A model generated the notes under the pieces. The model saw only the letters and a list, made by a program, of their open reading frames with translations. It was not told the DNA's origin and did not search any database. From the NCBI GenBank assembly GCA_028023455.1, contig JAQFVV010006199.1, forward strand, positions 7,266,972 through 7,330,971: 64,000 bases of DNA. The letters run 5' to 3'. The position numbers and the translations under genes are program-made. This DNA is from Epiperipatus broadwayi (lineage: Eukaryota > Onychophora > Udeonychophora > Euonychophora > Peripatidae). Below, one piece after another: positions 37,016 to 50,744 of this stretch (the first letter of the stretch is position 1; every line of letters starts with the position of its first letter).

Positions 37016-37300
37016 GATTTGCTATATTAATACTGTCCAATAGGGAGTTTTTTTCTCTCTCTGAATTATCTAAATTTTATCTGAATCTAATAGAGTTCAT
37101 ACACTAATAAAATGAACACTAGTATCATTGTGCTAGTTAACTTCAACACCAATAGCCTTTCATTGATACAATAAGAAAAGATATTAAATTAGACTTTACA
37201 GCAAATTCAACTCCATCATTCTCCTTTCACTGGTTAATTTATCTTTCAAAAAAAAAAAAAACTTGGACCATCTACCTATTCCATTAAACTGATGTTTCAC

Positions 37301-38984
37301 TAATGATAGCATCAATCTTGTCTTGACACTTCGTTAGCCATCAGTGTTGCTCTCTGTTCTTTGTAAATTTTTTGCATTCCATATATTTATATTTTAGAAC
37401 AAAATAGAATTATAATATTTTTAGTATTACCACTATCTTCTACTTTACTGCTAATATTGATATTATTTCTATCGCTTAAATGAGTAATCTCCAGACATGA
37501 CAATATAGTTCAGATTGTATGAGATAGCCCATTTATAGACTACATTTTCTGGACCTTTGTTTCAAACAGTAGGACTGTTTAAACAAAAACTCAAATCCCG
37601 TTCCATCCAGTTCATTAGCAATTGTATTACCTTAAGCAAAAATCACAACTAAGGACTGACAGCTTATTAAACTTATTCCTGTCATTACTTTTTAAATCCC
37701 AAGAACTTGAGCTTTAAAAAAACTGGAAAAAGGAAATGGAGTCAGAAATGCTGTGAATAGTTTGCACAATTGCATTGTCACTGTTAATATATGAAGATGA
37801 CTGATGGTATGAGAAGTTCATGATGACTTGGCTCTATACTAATTTAACTGGCTGAAGAAGACAAAAAAGAAACAGGAAAGACAGTATCACAAACAATACC
37901 TAATCATTGATGAACCAACATCTTATCTTATAAGGCTTCAGGAAATATTCTTGATTGAGCACTATTTATTTGTTACTCAATTCTCATATCTAAAGAACAT
38001 TCCAATTGAGTGCAGCCTGACATTTTTATATAAGTTAGATGATATTTGAAAAATAAAATACGGATAAAAATAAAAAAAGGAATAAAAGTAGTTTGAAAAA
38101 CAATTTATCATATTTAGAATTAATATAGTAAAAGAAATATTTTTATGTGTTTAAAAAGCAATTGAGACATTGAATGCTGCTATAACAATGAGATTTATAA
38201 ATGCAAAAACAGCAAATAATATAAACAATATGTTGACAATGGTAAGGAAAATGAAATTAATGTATTCTATCTGAAACACATTAGTGATTCTATTATAAAA
38301 TAAAATGGAATGAATATCAATCAAGTTATAAAAATTATAACTTAATAGATTGGATCAGTTCATATTGGAATGTCAAAAGATAAAATTCTAGAAAAAGATA
38401 TGCAGATGAATATGAAAACACTGCTAGATTATTATGAAAGCTTGCAATAAAATATAATGGGGAAATAAATATTAAAAAATCTGATTCTGGAAACATGCAT
38501 TTTTTTTAACTTTACAAAATATTATTTAGTCTAATAGCATAGAATGAAAGTGATAAAATATATAATTGAACAAGTAACACCTATGTATTAATATAATCCT
38601 AAAATATTTAAAAAAACAATCTTACTATAGTTGGTCGAGATTTTAATCCAGAATACTGTTATTTTGGTATGAGTTACAATTTACTTTCATATTTTTTTTT
38701 ATCTTGAATAAACACACATTAATAAATCATTTTTATTTACTGAACCATGAGTAAATAACATTAAATTTAAATTCCAAAAAGTCATTAAATTCTTTTTTCA
38801 AATGTGAACATTTATCTAGTTTGATTTCTTTTATTTACTTTATAAAGTAAGTTGTCTTCCATTATTTCAAACTACGGTATAAATAATCTATATTTCTCAT
38901 TTCTTAATACTATTGCTTGATGTGTGTAGTTAATCAAGAATGGCAAGTTTTTTTAATAGAAAGAAAGTTCATTAATTCATAAGA
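37301..38984. other. AT-rich sequence, possible LINE 5' leader, otherwise nothing
   Basis: 37301-37760 may contain the ruined 5' part of the LINE to its left, but no motif is clear. The rest is plain AT-rich sequence. Confidence 0.35.
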
Positions 38985-38992
38985 GTAATCTA

Positions 38993-41900
38993 CAGTAATG
39001 GTTCTTAAAGTTTTTTGATTCCATGATCCCCTTTCAAATTTAAAAATTTCTAACTACCCCCACCATCAATGAGCAAAAATATATTGAAACAACATTGTAT
39101 GAAGTCTATATTAACAAACCATCTTTGAAAAAATATGTGTAAATAATTACAAGAACTAAACATTTAATAAAAGTGATTGTAGTACTTACAACATTGTAAA
39201 AAAAAAATTAAAAAATGAAAAAATAAACAATATTAATAACATTAAAAATACATTAAAATTAAATTTAGTGGGAAGAGTGAGTTTGCCTATTTAGGCACAA
39301 TAAATGTAATCTTGGTTCAATTTTTGTCAATGCAGGTCTTTTAGCCATTTCAATATAGGTAAGATTATTGCACTGTTTAGTTTTTTTTTTTTTACCACGA
39401 CACAAATAAGTGTGAGCAAATGGCAAAAGAATTGTTATTGCTAATTTTAGACAATAACAGATATTCTGTCTTTATTGTGAGCCAACAAATTTATTGACTG
39501 TTTACTAAACTTTTTAAGTGTCGAATCAGAACTAAGATCTGCAAATTCTTTTTGTTCCATTTCTGTTAGAAATAGATTTTGAACTCAAAGGAACTGTTTT
39601 ATACTTAAATCTGATGAATAATATGTATCAAACTTTTTGTGTAAACATGACAAATGATCAATTATGCTTTTCTTAATTAAATTATTATCCAAATTATTTT
39701 CACTAATGAAAACATTTTGAATATGCCATTTTCCACAGTTGACTTTCATATAGTTATCTTTTTCCTAAATGCATGAATTTTACCATACAAAATTAAAATG
39801 CTTGTATTCTCATCTTGAAGAGACATGTTTAGTTCATTTAATTTCTCAAATATATCAGACAAATAACACAATTTACAAACCCAAGTTTGATTACGAAAGA
39901 GATTAGAAAGACATTTTTTTTCTGATTAATTTCATCTTTCAGCTGTACTAGTCATTTTAAGACTCATCCCTTCGATAACCACTTAACTTATGAATGTAAT
40001 AAGAATTGTTGGTAATCTGATCCCATATCCTTGCATAAAATTGTAAATAATCTATAATTCAATGCACGATGTTTTATAAAATTGACAATCTTTATGACAT
40101 TTTGTAACACCAGATTGAGATCTGTAGATAGGTTTTTAACTACTAATACTTCACAATGGATCACATAATGGGTAAAAATCATTTGGTCATTCTTCATAGA
40201 TTTAATTTTTGCTAAAAATCCTACATGCTGACCCTTTATCACTGCTGCCCATCAATACACATACCAATACAGTTGTTCAAATTCAATCCTTCTTCCTTGA
40301 AAAAATCATTTAATTTTTTAAAAAATATATTCTCTTGTAAGGCAATTCATTGGCTGACATAACAGTAAATATTCATATAGATTACCATTATAACAGTACA
40401 TAACAAACTAAGAGTTGAGGCAAATTTGTAATGTCTGTTGATTCTTCCAGCTGAATTGAAAATGTTGGCTTTCTTTAATTTTCTGAATAAGTTACTGAAA
40501 CTGGTCGCTGCTAATTTTCAAAATTCTTTTAGTTGCTGCATCATTAGAAAGAGGAATTTTCCTTAATTCATCTGCATACTTTTTTCCATAAATAGTTTCT
40601 GTTATTGTACTGCAGCAGATAAAACCAGTTTTTCCCTGATTGTATAAGATTTTTTAGATTTTGCTATTAGCCTGGTAAGATGCCAGCATATATTTTTTCT
40701 GAATGGTAATGTATTTTTTTAAATAAAATTATACTTTGATTTGATGAATTTAATAATCTTTGAAAATATTCTATAGACTTTCTTGAATAAGCAGCATTCT
40801 TTGTATTCAAAGGTCTTTCTAATTTTGCAGGCTTTACTTTTGGTTGCTAAAGTTTTATTGCATAATAAGCATAAAGGTAGTTAGTTGTTCATTATAATTA
40901 TTGGCAGAAAATGTAAATCTGAATCGTAAATATGATTCATTGTACATCCTCTTTTTCTTCTGAGGTGTTGATGTTGGTTCATTTTTTTATTTTTACTGCT
41001 TTTTACTTCAGCAAGAACTTCTGTGTCTACACTGACATGGTTCCTCTTTAACCATTTATCTATATTTAGGAATAATATTCTGAAATAAGTATACACATTT
41101 AAAAAAAAAAAATTATAAATGATAAACAAGTTCTTCATAAGGTTTTCATAAAACATGTATTTAGTTTAAGAAAATGAGCTATGCGAACTCTAACATATTT
41201 TTTACATAACGCAACTTTTAAATGTCAATTTTGATCAGCACATTTAATTAATATTGTTTGATATATATAAAATGAAATGTGGAGAAATAATTTACTGACT
41301 TATTTCATGATATGTAAAATAAATATATATATTAACCTGGTTGGCAAAGCCTCATTCACAAAATTCTCTAGACACTAGATAAAAACACAAAATGTATATT
41401 TCAATAAACACATACAAATCATACAAATACAAATAAGCTATATTCAATATACAGATGCCACCCAACTTATGAATGAATTAATTATATTTCAAAATAGGCC
41501 AATGAGCGTGTTACCAAACTGACACTGTTGGTTGGGAACCGTTAGGAGCAGCTAAATGCAGCTCTTGGCACTTAACAGGGTGCATGAGTCTAAATGGAAT
41601 ATTCAATTTAAAAAACTGACAGACTAACTTGTAATTTATACAAATTAGAAAGGTGCGATAATTATTAGAGGTATTATAATTAGGTGTATGACCTGTTAAA
41701 AATTTGTATTAGGAAAACAAAATAACATGCATTAATATTTGTGTTTGTTTAATGAAAGAAATAATTTTTTATTGAAATATGTATGTATTTATTTTAATAT
41801 TTGAGACTTTTAAAATCAAGAACCTCAGACAACTATGATCATAAGATGGATTTGTATTTACAAATAAACAATTTAATAACAAACAAAACAATTATTATTT

Positions 41901-42771
41901 GATTTTCATCTTTAGTTGGATTTTTAATAACCTTTTTCTGATTCTTAGACTTATTTTAAGTAGAAAAGAAAGATTGTAGCTGTATATTTGTGTTGGTGGG
42001 TGGTACAGAACTTTCAGGGGGAAAAGGTTATTTTAGGATTAGTTCTAATATTAAATTTTTTTTTTTCAAATATCCATAAAAATGTTTCAGAACATTTACA
42101 CATGTAGCTTTGAACCATTGTTCTTAAATCCTGTAGCTTCTGGCTTCTGTATTATTTTTTGTTCCCATTTCATTATCCATCAACTGTTTTATTTTATAAT
42201 ATAAAATAGTAGTATGTGAAAGAATTTTATCACTCACATAATTTATTTCTTATATTAAATAAACACAAATATTAATACAAAAATGGCAACTGTTATTTTG
42301 TTCTCCAAATACTAATTTTTAACAGGTGTGTCTGCACATATCTCTTATAGTTATCACATCTTTCTAAATATTGTTTGTATAAATTACAAATAGTCAATTT
42401 TTGAATTTGAAAATTTCATTTTTAGAGAGACACATGCACTCTGTTAAATGCAAAGAACTGTATTCAGATGCTTTTGAACCATTGGTGTATAGACTTTGAA
42501 GGCACTGCTCCACGGGGTTGCCACAAGGCAGGAGAAGGCATGCAACTTAAAATTTGGACTCACACAAATATTGCAAAAAATAATTTTGACTTGTGGTTGT
42601 ATAGTTGGGCAATTTGTTTAAAACAAGTGTTGAATTATTTTTGACTTACATGACTATAAATTTTTATTAATAGATTTATAAAAGAGTTATAAAGGGGCAA
42701 TTTTCCAAATTTTTTTTTATGATTCTCCTTCCCCCCAATGTTTTTTGTGACCTTCACTTGAAGAATCATTG
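38993..42771 (-). mobile_element. hAT transposon, nearly full-length but decayed
   Basis: The left end (AATGGTTCTTAAAG, followed by CCATGATCCCC) and the inverted right end (AATGATTCTTCAAG) are the familiar ends of Charlie/ZBED-type hAT elements. ATCTACA occurs at both edges (38988-38994 and 42772-42778), fitting an 8-bp duplication with one base lost or changed; the exact first base is therefore uncertain by two. The decayed transposase lies between on the minus strand. 41170-42740 is the non-coding 5' side, with no further gene. Confidence 0.78.
39300..41160 (-). pseudogene. ZBED5/SCAND3-like hAT transposase remnant
   Basis: Read on the minus strand, the N-terminal side (about 41090 down to 40900) is a lysine-rich region leading to a BED-finger-like block, followed by the PAKLERPLNTKN pattern near 40830. 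The core, near 40280-39990, has NCIGMCIDG, then HYVIHCEVL, VVNFIKHRALNYRLF and CKDMGSDYQQFLLHS, the conserved RNase-H-like segment of this family that joins DNA strands. A C-terminal dimerisation remnant (LPF..THL) is suggested near 39420. About 85 codons are uninterrupted (40242-39988); elsewhere stops and frame changes are frequent. Inactive. Confidence 0.82.
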
Positions 42772-42779
42772 ATCTACAA

Positions 42780-45700
42780 TATCATATTAAAAGAAAACAA
42801 AAACAAATTTCTAAAATTTATTTCTTTAACAATATAGTACCTAAATACATTACTAAATATGGACATATATTTTCATCTTCATTATTCATTTATATAACAT
42901 GCAATATAATAGCCCATTTCTATAAATAAGAAATATTAAAAGGCATTAAATCACTTCATCACCTAAACTTGCTTTAGTAGACAGATTTATTAAAAATATA
43001 TTTGGAAAAAGCATATAAACTGGTATTCAGAGATTGTGCTCAACCTCAACAAATATTTTAATTTGCAATTTTTAGATGTTCTTTATTCCAACAAATCATA
43101 AATGATGCAAATTTATATATGCAAACTAATAAGTATGGATAATTACGATATGTATTTCCTTCAACTATATGTCTTACATGTATACTTAGTAGAAAGATGA
43201 GCTTAAATCAACATGTCATTTCTGATGATTGAATGTCATGATTTTTCACATAATTAATACATTTGGTTATTATATAAATATGTATACTGCATGAATAAAC
43301 AATTGGTGAAATAAAAACAACATATTTGATACATATATACAAAATATGTATAGTAAAATTAAATTTTGACAATACATTTACATTCAAAATACAACATGGT
43401 TTACCTTTTCTTAAATGTTTTTCAAGCTTCATGAGAAGTAATATTATGAATTTTATATAAAGGAATTTTCTCCTAATTTTATATAAGGAGGCTTTTAATT
43501 ACATGATTTTTATTAACATAACTTACAAAATGCTATAGTTTAAGCAACAAAAAAATATTTTCAGTTTATTACAAGTAGGAGAACTAGAATATTTGAGATG
43601 TAACATATATCATTAATATTTTTCAAATGTGCCAATTCACTATCACCAACTCCATATATAATTTTTTTAATATTATTTGTTTTAGATTCCACTTTATTCT
43701 TAATCTATTTTAGTATTATTACATTTACTCAAATGGCTATGACCACAACTTTTTATTAATATCACTAGTCCTTATGCAAACGTGACAGTTTATCTTCAAT
43801 CATTCATCTATAATGATAGGTACAATAAGCATATAAATACACATTCAAATTTATTTCCATTTCTAGATTTCTTTTTTCTATGTAATTTCTTTGAATCATT
43901 TTCATTTTTTCCATTATGTCATTTTTCATTTTTTCAAATAAAATCATTATGAGTGTATCTCCTCGATATATACATAATATAATTTCATCATGTATTCTCA
44001 ATAATTCCTCAACATATTACATTCAAATATAGAATGTGGATGATTAATCTGGATATCTATTTAACTTACCACTTTTTATTATGATGGAAATGAAATAAGA
44101 CTTACCAAGTAAATTTAATGGTGATTTTTCAATTCATTACTTTTTTTTTTGGTATTATGTTCATCTAAGAAACATTCTTTCATCTATTTCATAGTTAAAC
44201 TTGATATCAGATGGCATAAAAAATTTATGCTGGACTGAAGAAACTGTTAATATTAAAAATTTGGTGGATGTTTGCTTTTTTTAGCCTTCAATTACTAACC
44301 TTTTAACCTCTCACAAGTGCAAGTTATAATTCACTATTTTGGTTATTTAATATTGGAAAACAAACATTTTTAAAAATAATAAACACTATATAGTAAATAG
44401 ATCAATATATAAAAATAAAAAATTAAGAAAACAAGATGCTGTGATCAATCTTGAAAAACAATTATTTTTAACTGGTAAGCAGAAAAAGAAAGAATAAGAA
44501 TAAGTTGATTACTAAAAAATAATATTTTTTTTAATCTTATGGATCTTCAAAAACAATTATATAAATTGTAGTGGTCAAAAAATTTATATATACTGGGCTT
44601 ATTAAAAATAAATGAAATCTTTAAACCTAATATTTAAACATATAAATGTTATGTGTAATGTGTTATACTAATTTAAATATATATCTATATAGGTATTAAA
44701 ATGTACTAATTATGCTATATGCTAGCCAGTTAAAACTTAGAAAATACTTTTAAGAAAGAAATAAAAAAAAACATTCTATAAGGTAAACTATACAAAGTAT
44801 ATTAAATGGTATTATACACACTAAATTACTGATAAGACTAATTAATGAATAAATTGATCTATATTTTAAATGAAAAAAGAAAGACTGAAGGGGGGAGGGG
44901 TTTTTGAGTAATATGATATAAAAGTATTTAAAAAATTATTAAAGATTAATGGTAAAATATATATCAAAGCAAGTAGAAATATTTAGAGCTGTAAATACTA
45001 TTGTGTAAAGATTTTTTTTATCATATAAAAGCATTTTATATTGTTGAAATCCAGACTGAGGAAATTGGGAAAAGCTTAGGAATCAGAAGTCCTAGATTAG
45101 AGATATTTTGTCCTCAATGAGTTTTAATCTAAACCACATTCACAAGCATATTTAAAACCAATCTTTTCTCTTATTTTTTAAGTTCTCCTTTGTTAATAAA
45201 CTTTGTATTTAATTTCTTTCATTATTATTGTATCATAATAAAGCTTTGGCTTCAATGTTATTCTTTTAATATTATCTTAGTCTTTCTATTATTATAATTT
45301 TGAACAACTTTTTTTTGTTTGTTTCATTTTCTAATTTCTATCCTACTTCATAACTCACAGTATACATGTGTTCTTAATTTTTCCGCTTTTCATTAACTCC
45401 TTAAACATCCTGTCAGATATCATTTCCAATTAATCCAATAAATCAATATTTCAGTCTTAGAAGCAATTTTAGCAACTACATATTTTTTTCTTCTTCTAGC
45501 TATCATAACATTGACATGTTTTTGAAACAATTCAAATTTTCTGATGCTTCTGATTTAAATGGCATAATTAATTTTTGTTATTATTAGTAAAACTGTATGT
45601 AATAATTCTTACATCTAAGCTAACTGTTCATTGATAAATGTATAAAATAACTATAATAGATATTACTTTACAAAATAAAAATATATAGAAGCAACCATAG

Positions 45701-45910
45701 GTGTATACAAATTAAAATTAAAACAATTTATCATCATACTACTAAAATTTTAGTCTTTTTTTCTTTCTCACATCATCATCATTAGCAGCTATTTATAACA
45801 AATATGGCCAGAAACAGAAGTGGGGGGAGATAAAGAAGATTATCAGAAAATAAAAAATGAACTTCATGATGACTGTATAAATCAATATCACAAAAATAAA
45901 CATTCACATA
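42780..45910. other. AT-rich intronic sequence, nothing recognised
   Basis: No coding, RNA or repeat structure stands out. Confidence 0.4.
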
Positions 45911-46131
45911 ATATCACATGATGTTCTCTTAGTATATTTATTTGATATCTTGTGGTGCTATTTTTTAACTTTTCCTACAGTAAACTTTTGTTTTTAAACA
46001 TTAATCCTTATCTAATTTGATCTTATATCACAAGTTTGTCCCTTAATATATTTATTTAATATCTTATGATGCTATCTTTTAACTTTTTCTGTAACAAGTT
46101 TTTGATTTTAAACATTAACTCTTGCTTAATT
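45911..46131. repeat. Imperfect tandem duplication, period 114 bp
   Basis: Unit 1 (45911-46018) and unit 2 (46025-46131) share ATATCACA, AATATATTTATTT-like, ATATCTT(G/A)TG(G/A)TGCTAT and TTTTAAACATTAA blocks. Confidence 0.75.
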
Positions 46132-46229
46132 ATCTCCATTCTAAATACTATGCTCAGCCATATCTTCCTAACAAAAACTATCAATATTGCTTTTCTTTAA
46201 TAACGGGGAGGTAATCTTGATAATAAAAT

Positions 46230-46340
46230 GGGGTCCTATAAAAACCATGCTCACTCACCATAAATCTATAAGAAAAATATTCCCTTACAACTATACATTT
46301 GTACCATATAAGAATTATTAGCAAAAAAAAACTGAATTAC
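46230..46340 (+). repeat. Dispersed ~110-bp repeat, copy 1
   Basis: Shares ATAAAAACCATGCT, CATAAATC and AATATTCCCTTACAA blocks in order with 47289-47398, about 1 kb away, same orientation. Family unknown. Confidence 0.65.
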
Positions 46341-48147
46341 ATTTTAGCTTAATGTAAAAAAGGAGTAACATTAGAAAATCACGTACTTGTGTAACATTAT
46401 TTTAACTAATTTTCCTAATAACTGGCCACACTTTGGTGTATTAGTACTCACATTTATATTAAAGATATATATCAGTCAAATTCATATTTCAAAATCAATG
46501 TAAATAAATATAGTTTAATGCCATTTTCATGATTTAATAATAATGGGAATTGATATTTCACAATTTAATGATTCATCAAATGTAAATAGTTAAGACAGAA
46601 ATACTTAATTCTTGCTGGCATCATACACAATTTTTAAAATGATGATCAAACAGAGTACAATATATAGAATGATTCGTAATAAAATTCTTTCAGAAAAATG
46701 ATTTATTTCGATATAGCATCCAACTCTAAATCCCAAAAAAATGTGCAATCTGCGAAAGATAGTTTTGATTTTGCAATGATCATTGGTAAAAAGTCATAAT
46801 AGCACCATCTTCCATTTGAAATAATACCCCATAGATCCTAATTCAAATTCTTTCGTATTTCTAGGAATTCTTACAATTATTGTTCAAGGTCCTAATTCAT
46901 AGAAAGCTTAAACATAGTGAATGGTAGTTTCACACATTAAGTATTCTTAACTTCCAAACATCAAAAACATTTCTATATGTAAAAATGAGAATAAAATGAG
47001 ACTAGACTAGGTTTATTAATCAACAATGTATTTATTTAAATAAATAATAACAAAGAATATTATCATAAATACATCATGGGTATAGATATATATGTTACAG
47101 AGTTTGAATAAGTATTTCTATCACTTGATAATTACTGATATCTAATCTGCTCTCATCTGATTTGATGTGATAATTTCTCTACACTGCCTTTTATAGTTTC
47201 CGATCATCAGCCTTATCTTTTGAATAAAGGATGTCAGCAATGCACTTCTTTACTGACTTTGAGATAATCTTTAGAGCATAATGGGTTATGGCTCTTCCAT
47301 AAAAACCATGCTTAAACTCGACATAAATCCATCAAAAAATATTCCCTTACAATTATGGATTCGTATAATAAAAGAAAATTAGCAGAAAGCTAAATTACTT
47401 TTATATATACTCTTTATTTCATATAACATACCAACAATCATTATAAATAGATTGTAATAGTATAAATGAGGAAGTTTTGGCAGCTGATGATGATAATTAA
47501 AACTCACCAAAAGATATCACTTTCTTAATATCTTCATTTTTATTTACCTATGCAGTATTTAATTCAATCTGCATTACAGAAAGTTGGGATTTTATTGCAA
47601 GCATTCACATATCAAAAGATGTATGACAAATTTAATTTTAAATCACAATTTTTATTATTATTAATTGTTCTCCTTTTTCTTGACAAATGGTCGACCACAT
47701 TTCTAAGATATCAACAAAATATTAATACAATATATATACAAAAAACAATATACATTTAAAAACAATTATAAAATTAACCAGCTATACATTTAGGCCGTGG
47801 TTTTTTTTAATTGGTTACTTGAACAATTTTTTTTTTAAGATTTAATGTAAATTAAACAAAAGATTTTAATATTATATAAATAAATGGAAGAATTGTACAC
47901 CATCCTGAAAGGTCATCATTTTGACTTCAATTATACACTAACCAAAACTAAATCTAAATATGGTACTATAGCATCTATTTTTTTTTCTCACTAAATATAT
48001 TACAAACATGAATTTATGTAATGTATTCACATTTTCTTCATGATTTAAATGCTATACCTCGGTAGTTAGAAGCACATGTACTGATTTTTGGAAAAATATA
48101 TATGAGAATTCTTTCTTTGGACTTCTCTTTTATCCAAAATATATTTC
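46341..48147. other. AT-rich sequence containing repeat copy 2
   Basis: The second copy of the ~110-bp repeat lies at 47289-47398. The rest shows no gene; a 69-codon frame at 47550-47759 has no recognisable domain. Confidence 0.45.
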
Positions 48148-48689
48148 CTTTAGATCAGAGCTTTTCAAATTAGGGATTGTTGCCTCTTGGTAGGCCAAAG
48201 AATTTTGTCAAAGAAGTTGTTGAAACAAATTTCAAATTTTTAAATTAAGAAATTACATTTAGTTTTGTATACAGATATATTTTTAAAATTTTAATATGAA
48301 AATTTACACATTATAATATGAATCACAACCTAATAATCTTTCAGTTTGTTTTACAATTCATGTATGTTAGCACTATAAACACCAGGAAATACCACTACTT
48401 TCTCAATTAACTAGATTTATCTTTGTAATGAGCATGAATGATAATAGTGTGCTTGATAATTCATTAAAAATTTAACTCTGAGAAGAATACGTGGTACTAA
48501 AAACTCAATGTATTTGTAGAGGTCATTTAGTCCAAGATGGTGAAAACACCAAAAAATCAGAATTCTGACAATGTGTCTTATTTTATCAATATCATTTATC
48601 CACACAAACAGTATGCGTGTAAAATGTTGGAAATACCTATCAAATGATTTTAGAATCTGCTAAATACAGTTGTCAAATAATTATAGGAT

Positions 48690-50220
48690 AATTGGAAAAC
48701 TTACTCGCCATTTAGATATTGTGCATTTAAGAGTAAGACAATTGAATTTTTTGAAATAAAGGCTGAAGACTTAGAATAATAAACTACATTTTATTCAAAG
48801 TATATTAAATTAACTGGCAAGTTAGTAAAAGCTTCTTTTGAAATTACTTTATTAATTGCTAAAACTTAAAAAAACATTATATAATTGGTGAAGTTTTCAT
48901 TTTACAGCAGAAATAAAAATTTGCAAAACTATACATGATTCTAAAATATCAAACCTCTTAAAAAAATTCTGGTGTCCAATGACACAATTAAAAAAATAGT
49001 ATTGCCAATAATATCGTGACTATATCATGAATCAAGAAAAATACTATATTTGACATACAACTTGATAAGTCAACTGACAATGCAAGTGATGCTAATTTAA
49101 TGGTCTTTGCCAGATACCTGTATAATTTTCAAATTCATGATCTACTGTTTTATACAAATTTGCCCAGTACAACTAAAGAAAGAAATTTATTTGAAAAGTT
49201 AATAACTTTTTATAGAAAATAGGCTTGAATGGCAAAAGTGGATTGGGATTTGCACTGATGGAGCTGCAGTCATGACTGGTAGAATTTCAATACTTATGAG
49301 AGAATTAAAAAAGGTATGTCCAAAAGCAAGACATGTTTGTTTTATTATCCAAAGAGAAAAGCTAGTGCTTTGACATATGGAAGACTCGCTTAGTAAAATG
49401 TTATCAGAAATTTCCACAATAGTTAATTACATAAAAAATAATATCACTAATACAAGGCTCTTGAATTTTACACCAACTCAAATTATGAATCTTTGCTTTC
49501 TTACCTCATGGATTTTTTTTAAAAAAATAAGAGAATTAATCTTTTTTTGTAAGGAATAAGTATCACATGATCACTATTTGTTATGCTTGCTCATAACTGT
49601 TATTAAATAGGATGAGTAGGCACTAGATAGGGATTTAATGCACAAGCCTTCTAGCATCCATTGATTACTCTGGTTTGCAGTGAGTGGCACTATTGTATGG
49701 AGAGTTTTGCCTGTTTAAGGAAAAAGTGCTAATATATTAATTTGAAACATAAAATTAAAAGCATTTCAAAATAGACTTTCTGCTTGGTTAAAAAGTTTTA
49801 GCAATAAAACGAAAATGTCTGCTTCTCTCTTATGAATTTCTTGAAGAAAATAGCATTTTATTATCAGCAGAAAATAAAAGAATAATAATCTCATCACAAA
49901 TTTCAATGACTTTTCTAAAAAAAGTATTTTCCTAACTTAAATGAAAATAAAGACTATAATTGGATAAAAATGTCATTTCTTTTATCCCTACATGTCATCT
50001 TGCAAAAAAACTAATTGACTTGACAGCAGGTTCAACCCTTGAATCAGAATTTTGTAATAAGAATTTATCAGAATTTTGGATCTAGGAACAACAAGAATAT
50101 CCTTAATTGGTAAACAAAACCATAAATATTCTGGTGTCATTTGCATCTACACACCTTGGTGAAACTGCATTTCCATGACTATTATTAATTAAAAATAAGC
50201 ATAGATCTTGATATTAATGG
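48690..50220 (+). pseudogene. ZBED-type hAT transposase remnant, interrupted
   Basis: The order matches the family. LTRHLDIVH (near 48706) is the end of the BED zinc finger. QLDKSTDNASDA (about 49060) starts the catalytic domain. KWIGICTDGAAVMTGR (49237-49284) and ARHVCFIIQREKL (about 49330) follow, then IVNYIKNNITNTRLL (49418-49462). The unrelated repeat then intervenes. The C-terminal dimerisation region resumes near 49930 (YFPNLNENKDYNWIK) and ends with STLESEFCNKNLSEFW and a FASTHLGET..F tail at about 50140-50175. Frames change often and stops occur, so no active enzyme is made. It is the same broad family as the minus-strand copy at 39300-41160 but has different terminal sequences. Confidence 0.82.
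49561..49737 (-). repeat. Copy of the TTAA-flanked MITE family, partial
   Basis: Shares, in opposite orientation, the ATGCTTGCT-ATAACT and GATGAGTAGGCACTAGAT blocks and the AGAGTTTTGCCTGTTTAA end with 57800-58060. One terminal inverted repeat and part of the middle are missing. It interrupts the hAT transposase. Confidence 0.7.
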
Positions 50221-50744
50221 AAACATTGGGGAAAAAAAATACTGTGTTAAATATTTCACCTTATATTGATTTATTGTGAAGCAATGATCATATGCATGAC
50301 ATTATCTTTTATTAAAATCTCTTGTATTATTTATTTTTTGTTTTAATTATTATTTATGCTTCATATTTCATGATTTTATAATTCTTTAAGTATTTTACAT
50401 TATAATGTAAATATAAATTTAGAAAATTATTTAAATAAACAATATAAATACAATAACATTGTGTAATAATAGCAAATGTCTCTATTAAGAATTTTTTCTT
50501 TCAGGGGGCAATAATCTTTCTAAATATTCCAGGGAAGTCTTTATATAACTAAGTTTGAGAAGTATTGCTTTACACAATATTTTTACCTACATTGATTGAT
50601 GAAATAAGTTTCAGACTTTCTCAATAATTTATTCCTTATTATTGGATTTTTTAGCTTGATAAAATATTTCTCAGGATGACTTAGCTTTTACAATAGAGAT
50701 TTTATATAAGCATTTATTTTATAGCGCTATGTTTTTTTTTATAA

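Larger units (their letters stand above)
35338..37300 (-). pseudogene. LINE endonuclease and reverse transcriptase, 5' part
   Basis: On the minus strand, from high to low coordinate: an ERRNDGVEFAVKS-like stretch near 37220, the endonuclease LLLGDFN motif near 36920, and an endonuclease end at 36635-36720 (DYIIIRSQYTREVH..ADCWLDHTL). Then come reverse transcriptase motifs NYCGISLL near 35750, an AFIDLIKAFD match at 35513-35542 and VKQGYV near 35345, where it is cut. The order endonuclease then reverse transcriptase identifies an APE-type non-LTR retrotransposon, a different lineage from the RTE copy. Multiple stops and internal duplications (36206-36515 and 36880-37015) make it dead. Confidence 0.75.
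48156..50567 (+). mobile_element. Second hAT transposon, decayed
   Basis: The left end CAGAGCTTTTCAAATTAG and the inverted right end CAATACTTCTCAAACTTAG form ~19-bp terminal inverted repeats. Flanking CTTTAGAT (48148-48155) and CTTTACAC (50568-50575) agree at six of eight positions, as expected of an old 8-bp duplication. A ZBED-type hAT transposase lies between on the plus strand. A MITE-type repeat has landed inside at about 49561-49737. Confidence 0.78.
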
